Source: Planctomycetota bacterium (GTDB lineage Bacteria > Planctomycetota > Phycisphaerae > Phycisphaerales > UBA5793). From it: DNA of 64,000 bases. Location of the stretch: positions 1,648,581 to 1,712,580 of the forward strand of contig JABFGK010000001.1 in the NCBI GenBank assembly GCA_013112555.1, in the 5' to 3' direction. Position 1 is the stretch's first letter. Every line of letters starts with the position of its first letter. Made by a program: the position numbers and the translations under genes. Below are positions 60,644 to 64,000 of the stretch, piece after piece. A model generated the notes under the pieces. The model made no database searches. It was not told the DNA's origin and worked only from the letters and a program-made list of their open reading frames with translations.

Positions 60644-61030
60644 GCTGCATCGCTCCCGATAGACATCGAAAAAGGGTACACCCCTCATCGGCCGGACAGA
60701 CTCGACAGGTGCCCCTCATAGCATAGGGCTGTGATCAGATTCCGGCGAGAAATCACCGTTTGAACTACTCACTGTTGGGCATATCACTGAGGCCCACACA
60801 ACAGCCTGTATTGTCGGCACTCGACGTCAGATTCTGGGTTGCGTTGAGGGTGACATCAATGAGGAACCGGCGTATGTATCCAGAGCGCTTGACGGATGCA
60901 ACTTCCCGTGCGGCAGTCGCAGGGGTTTTTTCTCGCCTGCATCGGCGATTCCGACTACGATGCGTCTGCTGAGCAGTCTACGGCGTGTAACCCCTAACGA
61001 ACCATTAACTTTCCTGATGGAGGTCGCCAA
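60644..61030. other. Divergent leader and promoter region between rfbC and rfbA
   Basis: About 390 bases. It must hold the two promoters, of which I cannot identify a consensus. It carries the terminator-like hairpin at 60905-60931 and GGAGG seven bases before the GTG of rfbA. A rightward frame of 70 codons (60760-60972) is present but shows no sign of being a gene. Confidence 0.5.
60905..60931 (+). terminator. Terminator-like hairpin in the rfbA leader (possible attenuator)
   Basis: CCCGTGCG (60905-60912), loop GCAGT, CGCAGGGG (60918-60925) and six T (60926-60931). Seven base pairs form with one G-G mismatch. It lies 100 bases before the rfbA start on the same strand, where no upstream rightward gene needs termination. 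An attenuator or the end of a small RNA is therefore plausible. Confidence 0.55.
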
Positions 61031-61777
61031 GTGAAGGGTGTGATTCTTGCCGGCGGACTCGGAACGCGACTGCGGCCGCTCACGCTTGTCACCAACAAGC
61101 ACCTGCTGCCCGTCTACCACGAACCGATGATCTACTACCCGATCCGCTGCCTCATAAACGCAGGCATTGATGAGATTCTGCTCGTCACAGGGGGCCAGTT
61201 TGCCGGCGACTTCCTGCGCCTCCTGCGCAACGGCCAGGAACTCAACGTCCGCCATCTTGCCTATGCCTATCAGGAAGGTGAGGGTGGGATCGCCGATGCC
61301 CTGAAACTGTCCGAAGACTTTGCAGATGGCGGGAAGATCTGCGTCATCCTCGGCGACAACATCATCGAGAACAACATCTGCCGCGCAGCCGCGAACTTCC
61401 GCGAGCAGCCATCCGGTGCGAAGTTGATGCTCAAGGAAGTCTCCGACCCACGACGCTTCGGCACGGCACGCTTCGAGGGGGACGACCCAAGCGGCCGGAT
61501 CGTCGAGATTATCGAAAAGCCTGACAATCCGCCGAGCAACTACGCAGTGACCGGCATCTACTTCTACGACTTCGATGTCTTTGAGATTTGCCAGACGCTC
61601 AAGCCGAGCAAGCGGAACGAACTCGAAATCACGGATGTCAACAACGCGTATATCCAGCGAGGCGACCTGACGCACGAAGTCCTCGACGGGTGGTGGTCCG
61701 ACGCCGGCACATTTGACAGCCTGCACTCCGCCTCGTCACTCGTGGCCAAGGGTGGCGCGAATCACGCTGGTCATTGA
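61031..61777 (+). CDS. rfbA: Glucose-1-phosphate thymidylyltransferase
   Basis: RmlA, first step to dTDP-L-rhamnose. The nucleotidyltransferase signature GGLGTRLRPLT starts at residue 8, followed by NKHLLPVYHEPMIYYPI, VILGDNIIENN, and VEIIEKPDNPPSNYAVTGIY. At 248 residues it is the short form (no C-terminal beta extension). GTG at 61031 has GGAGG seven bases upstream. With RfbB, RfbC and RfbD nearby the pathway is complete. It is transcribed alone, away from the other three. Confidence 0.95.
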   Translation: MKGVILAGGLGTRLRPLTLVTNKHLLPVYHEPMIYYPIRCLINAGIDEILLVTGGQFAGDFLRLLRNGQELNVRHLAYAYQEGEGGIADALKLSEDFADGGKICVILGDNIIENNICRAAANFREQPSGAKLMLKEVSDPRRFGTARFEGDDPSGRIVEIIEKPDNPPSNYAVTGIYFYDFDVFEICQTLKPSKRNELEITDVNNAYIQRGDLTHEVLDGWWSDAGTFDSLHSASSLVAKGGANHAGH

Positions 61778-61857
61778 ACCGGCGCGCAAGCATAGCACGA
61801 CGCTCTGCAATCAGCGTTTCGGTGCACGGTACATTACATGAGATGATGGGAGATACA

Positions 61858-61874
61858 GACGTGCGGAGCACGTC
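61858..61874. terminator. Hairpin between convergent genes, without T-run
   Basis: GACGTGC-GGA-GCACGTC is a perfect seven-base-pair stem ten bases beyond the 3' end of the leftward gene at 61885 and 81 bases beyond rfbA. Neither side has a T-run, so a bidirectional terminator is only possible. Confidence 0.35.
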
Positions 61875-61884
61875 GTGGTGTGCC

Positions 61885-63579
61885 TTAGCCGCCCGAATCC
61901 TGTGATTCAGCCTGATCCTCTCCCAGCCACAACTCACGGACCGCGGCCTGTAATGGATCATCGGCGCCACTGGTCGTCCATCCTTCAATGCCGGCACGCA
62001 CCTGAGCCTCATTGCCGGATAGATGACCCAGATATGCCAGCAACAGCCCGGCATCCCGGTACTTCGTCTGCTCAACTGATCGGGCAGCCTCGGTTGTGAT
62101 CTCGGTCAGGCGGGCAGCGGACGGCAGCAGGGCCGGGTCATAGTCACATGCCAGCATTTCCGGATAGGCGGTGAACAGGTGCCGGAGATTGCGTGCGGCA
62201 GACACGTACAGCCCTGCGCCGACCTGGGCGTGACATGCACCGGCCAGTGCCAGTGGGTCGCTCTGCTGCGAATGCATATATGCCAATCGGAACCGTCGTT
62301 CTGCGTCAAAATACCGACCTTCTGCGAGTGAGCCGGAGGCTGTCTCCTTGAGCCGCTCGATATATTCATCGGCACTTGATGAATACCGCCGGATCGTGAC
62401 CGATCCCCCGCTCTTGACGACTTCCTGCAGACGCGTAATCGAATCAGCCGGAGAGATTTCACCCTCGCCGGGCGTCGGTGCCGTCGGCGCTTCATCGGTC
62501 GTGATCGGGCCGGCGGGCGGCTGATACTGCACACCCATCTGCCGCAGGTTGCTGTTCATGTCCCGGATCGCCTTTTGCAGATCAGGCGAGTACCCGGTTC
62601 CCGGCTCCGGGAGATTCAGTGAAGGCGATGCCTGTGCAGCCATGCGGGCCAACAGGTCAACGTGGGCATTGTCCCCGCGCTTGTAGTTGCCGGCCTGCCC
62701 CTGCACCTGGGGGATCCCCGGGGTTGCTTTTCCAATCTGCTCCCCGACGGCCGGGTTCCCTGCTCTGACTTGCCCGACCGGTCTGATCTCCGGGATCGCT
62801 GAGCGCGGGTGGGCCGAGGCCATGGTCGGGTTACTGATTCCCGGCAACGCGAGCGGCGCGATCTGGCCGGTCGGCAACTGTGGCTGTTGGGATTGCGGTG
62901 TGTATGTCTGGAGGGGTTGAGCGCTGCTCGGGCTGTAGGCACCGGGCACACTCAGCGAACCGAGAACCGTCGCGTTGTAGTCCTGCAACATCTGTCGGAC
63001 AGCCCGAATCTCCTGCAGCGAACCCGACCCGCCGAGACCGGCCGTACCAAATGAATGGCCGATCATGCTCGGCCCGCCTGACAACTGGAATCGTCTTTGG
63101 GCGATTGATGACAGGTCGGTGCCGCTCGTGGAGCGTGCCAGCAGCTGTGCACTCATCTGATTCGAGTTGGGCAGCCGACCCATCTGCGGGTTGCGATAGA
63201 CCTGCAATGGCCGCACGCCCAGCAGTGTCACGCCGGAGTAGTAGGAGTCGGCACGAAACCGGTAGTACCGATCCGAGCCGGAGGAGGCCCGGAAGTCGCC
63301 GGCTGCTGCATACCCGACGTTGCCTCGGAAGTGCTTGCCGCCTGCCACGTTCCCGGTGACGATGGCGTTATTGATATCATTGAGAACAAACGCGCTGCGC
63401 GGCCGGTTATAGCGGCCATCCAGCGCGTGAAAACTGGCGTCCAGCGCTCGGCCACCACCCAGCTCGTTCTGCGCGGCCGCCGGCACGCTGCACAGCAGTA
63501 CCCCGACCAGTGATGCTGCGAACCGTCTCCCGAGGGGGCGCCGGTCATCGTTCCGGATTATTGTCCTGTGTGATCGCAT
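61885..63579 (-). CDS. Secreted planctomycete protein with C-terminal TPR-like helices
   Basis: 564 residues. A signal peptide (RRFAASLVGVLLCSVPAAAQ) leads to a Gly/Arg/Tyr-rich segment (RGNVGYAAAGDFRASSGSDR then YYRFRADSYYSG), then a long Pro/Gln/Ser-rich linker, and about 150 helical residues at the C-terminus that look like TPR units (LAEGRYFDAERRFRLAYM, DPLALAGACHAQVGAGLYVS). This is a layout seen in Phycisphaerae proteins that carry no name. It probably lies in the periplasm or at the surface. Function unknown. It converges with rfbA. Confidence 0.75.
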   Translation of the reverse strand: MRSHRTIIRNDDRRPLGRRFAASLVGVLLCSVPAAAQNELGGGRALDASFHALDGRYNRPRSAFVLNDINNAIVTGNVAGGKHFRGNVGYAAAGDFRASSGSDRYYRFRADSYYSGVTLLGVRPLQVYRNPQMGRLPNSNQMSAQLLARSTSGTDLSSIAQRRFQLSGGPSMIGHSFGTAGLGGSGSLQEIRAVRQMLQDYNATVLGSLSVPGAYSPSSAQPLQTYTPQSQQPQLPTGQIAPLALPGISNPTMASAHPRSAIPEIRPVGQVRAGNPAVGEQIGKATPGIPQVQGQAGNYKRGDNAHVDLLARMAAQASPSLNLPEPGTGYSPDLQKAIRDMNSNLRQMGVQYQPPAGPITTDEAPTAPTPGEGEISPADSITRLQEVVKSGGSVTIRRYSSSADEYIERLKETASGSLAEGRYFDAERRFRLAYMHSQQSDPLALAGACHAQVGAGLYVSAARNLRHLFTAYPEMLACDYDPALLPSAARLTEITTEAARSVEQTKYRDAGLLLAYLGHLSGNEAQVRAGIEGWTTSGADDPLQAAVRELWLGEDQAESQDSGG

Positions 63580-63739
63580 TCATCCACTTCCCGACTCGTC
63601 CGGAGTCGGCTTGTCCTGCTCCAGACGTACACTCCCCCATTGTACTACGTACTATCGGCCGTTTGGTGTGCGGCCAAGATCGGATTTCGCAAGATACTGA
63701 TGGCTGAGAGGGTGGCTTGTCAGAAAGGGCGGTCGGTGC

Positions 63740-64000
63740 TTACTGACCGTTGCCTGAATCATCGCTGCGGCTGATACTCACGATGTCTTGGGCCGGCATC
63801 CCGAGGGCCTGCGCGACGGTTCGCTCGGCTGACGTGGCTGGACCTGACCCGGTATCAGCACTGACGTAGAACACGAGATCCCCGGAGACCCATGCCAGAT
63901 TGTCGGCCATCGGATCACCCTGCGTGCGATTCGTGACGTCTGCAGAGTTCTTGATTCGGAACGCCTGCCCCTCCGACATTGGCTGGCCGTAGAAGTCATC
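63740..64000 (-). CDS. Unidentified protein, C-terminal part, cut by the window end
   Basis: The leftward frame is open from the window edge to the stop at 63740 and reads DDFYGQPMSEGQAFRIKNSA, continuing with a beta-rich segment NLAWVSGDLVFYVSADTGSG. I do not recognise a family. An internal ATG lies at 63979. It is upstream of, and on the same strand as, the secreted TPR-like protein, 160 bases away. Its length is unknown. Confidence 0.5.
   Translation of the reverse strand, partial: DDFYGQPMSEGQAFRIKNSADVTNRTQGDPMADNLAWVSGDLVFYVSADTGSGPATSAERTVAQALGMPAQDIVSISRSDDSGNGQ

Noticed and set aside
60827..61726. 299-codon leftward open frame opposite rfbA
   Set aside because: Antisense shadow of rfbA, whose GTG start, ribosome binding site and motifs are unambiguous.

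Overview
The window looks like a chromosome segment of a marine-type member of the Planctomycetota, most likely class Phycisphaerae. The clues are a DUF1559-like gene with a prepilin leader and a downstream H-x9-DG motif, a PAPA-type exosortase sorting tail, HAF-repeat proteins, a DUF3553 protein, a small conserved coiled-coil protein, a long PurF of the Bacteroidetes/Planctomycetes type, and GC-rich text sprinkled with REP-like palindromes. This placement is inference from gene content; no rRNA or other phylogenetic marker was seen.

Layout. 0-5 kb: PAP2 phosphatase with a DUF4214-like tail, prepilin-like protein, Tyr/Arg-rich secreted protein, mannose-6-phosphate isomerase, two tandem small membrane paralogues. 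5-16.5 kb: M3 oligopeptidase, a degenerate sensor plus NtrC-type regulator, PAPA-CTERM protein, DUF3553 protein, aminotransferase, thioredoxin reductase. 16.5-21.6 kb: a block with a glycosidase-like secreted protein and a HAF-repeat protein, bounded on both sides by the same REP-like elements in opposite orientation. 21.6-30.4 kb: purF, HDOD protein, purB, ECF sigma/anti-sigma pair, secreted M14 carboxypeptidase. 30.4-47.6 kb: NAD(P)-binding protein, dicarboxylate symporter, TauE permease, panB, HtrA protease, rarA, trpD, second HAF protein, ABC exporter pair, secreted serine hydrolase, alpha-galactosidase-like enzyme. 47.8-61.8 kb: a surface-glycan locus. 61.9-64 kb: secreted planctomycete proteins.

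The glycan locus is the most interesting part. A rightward operon encodes a family 2 glycosyltransferase, Wzm, Wzt (with a C-terminal glycan-binding domain) and a methyltransferase. A tightly overlapping leftward operon encodes RmlC, RmlD, RmlB, a sulfotransferase fused to about 500 residues of coiled coil, and a 1231-residue protein with three glycosyltransferase domains. RmlA sits divergently beside it, behind a terminator-like hairpin. Together they give a complete dTDP-L-rhamnose pathway, polymer synthesis and ABC-type export. The sulfotransferase/coiled-coil protein has the architecture expected of a chain-terminating molecular ruler, by analogy with WbdD of E. coli O9a, but with a sulfotransferase head; an exact 18-residue tandem duplication in its rod suggests a length that can change.

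Six otherwise convincing genes are each broken by a single-base frame shift that one base added to or removed from a short homopolymer would repair. They are reported as two reading-frame parts each. The pattern points to residual sequencing or assembly indels more than to decay.
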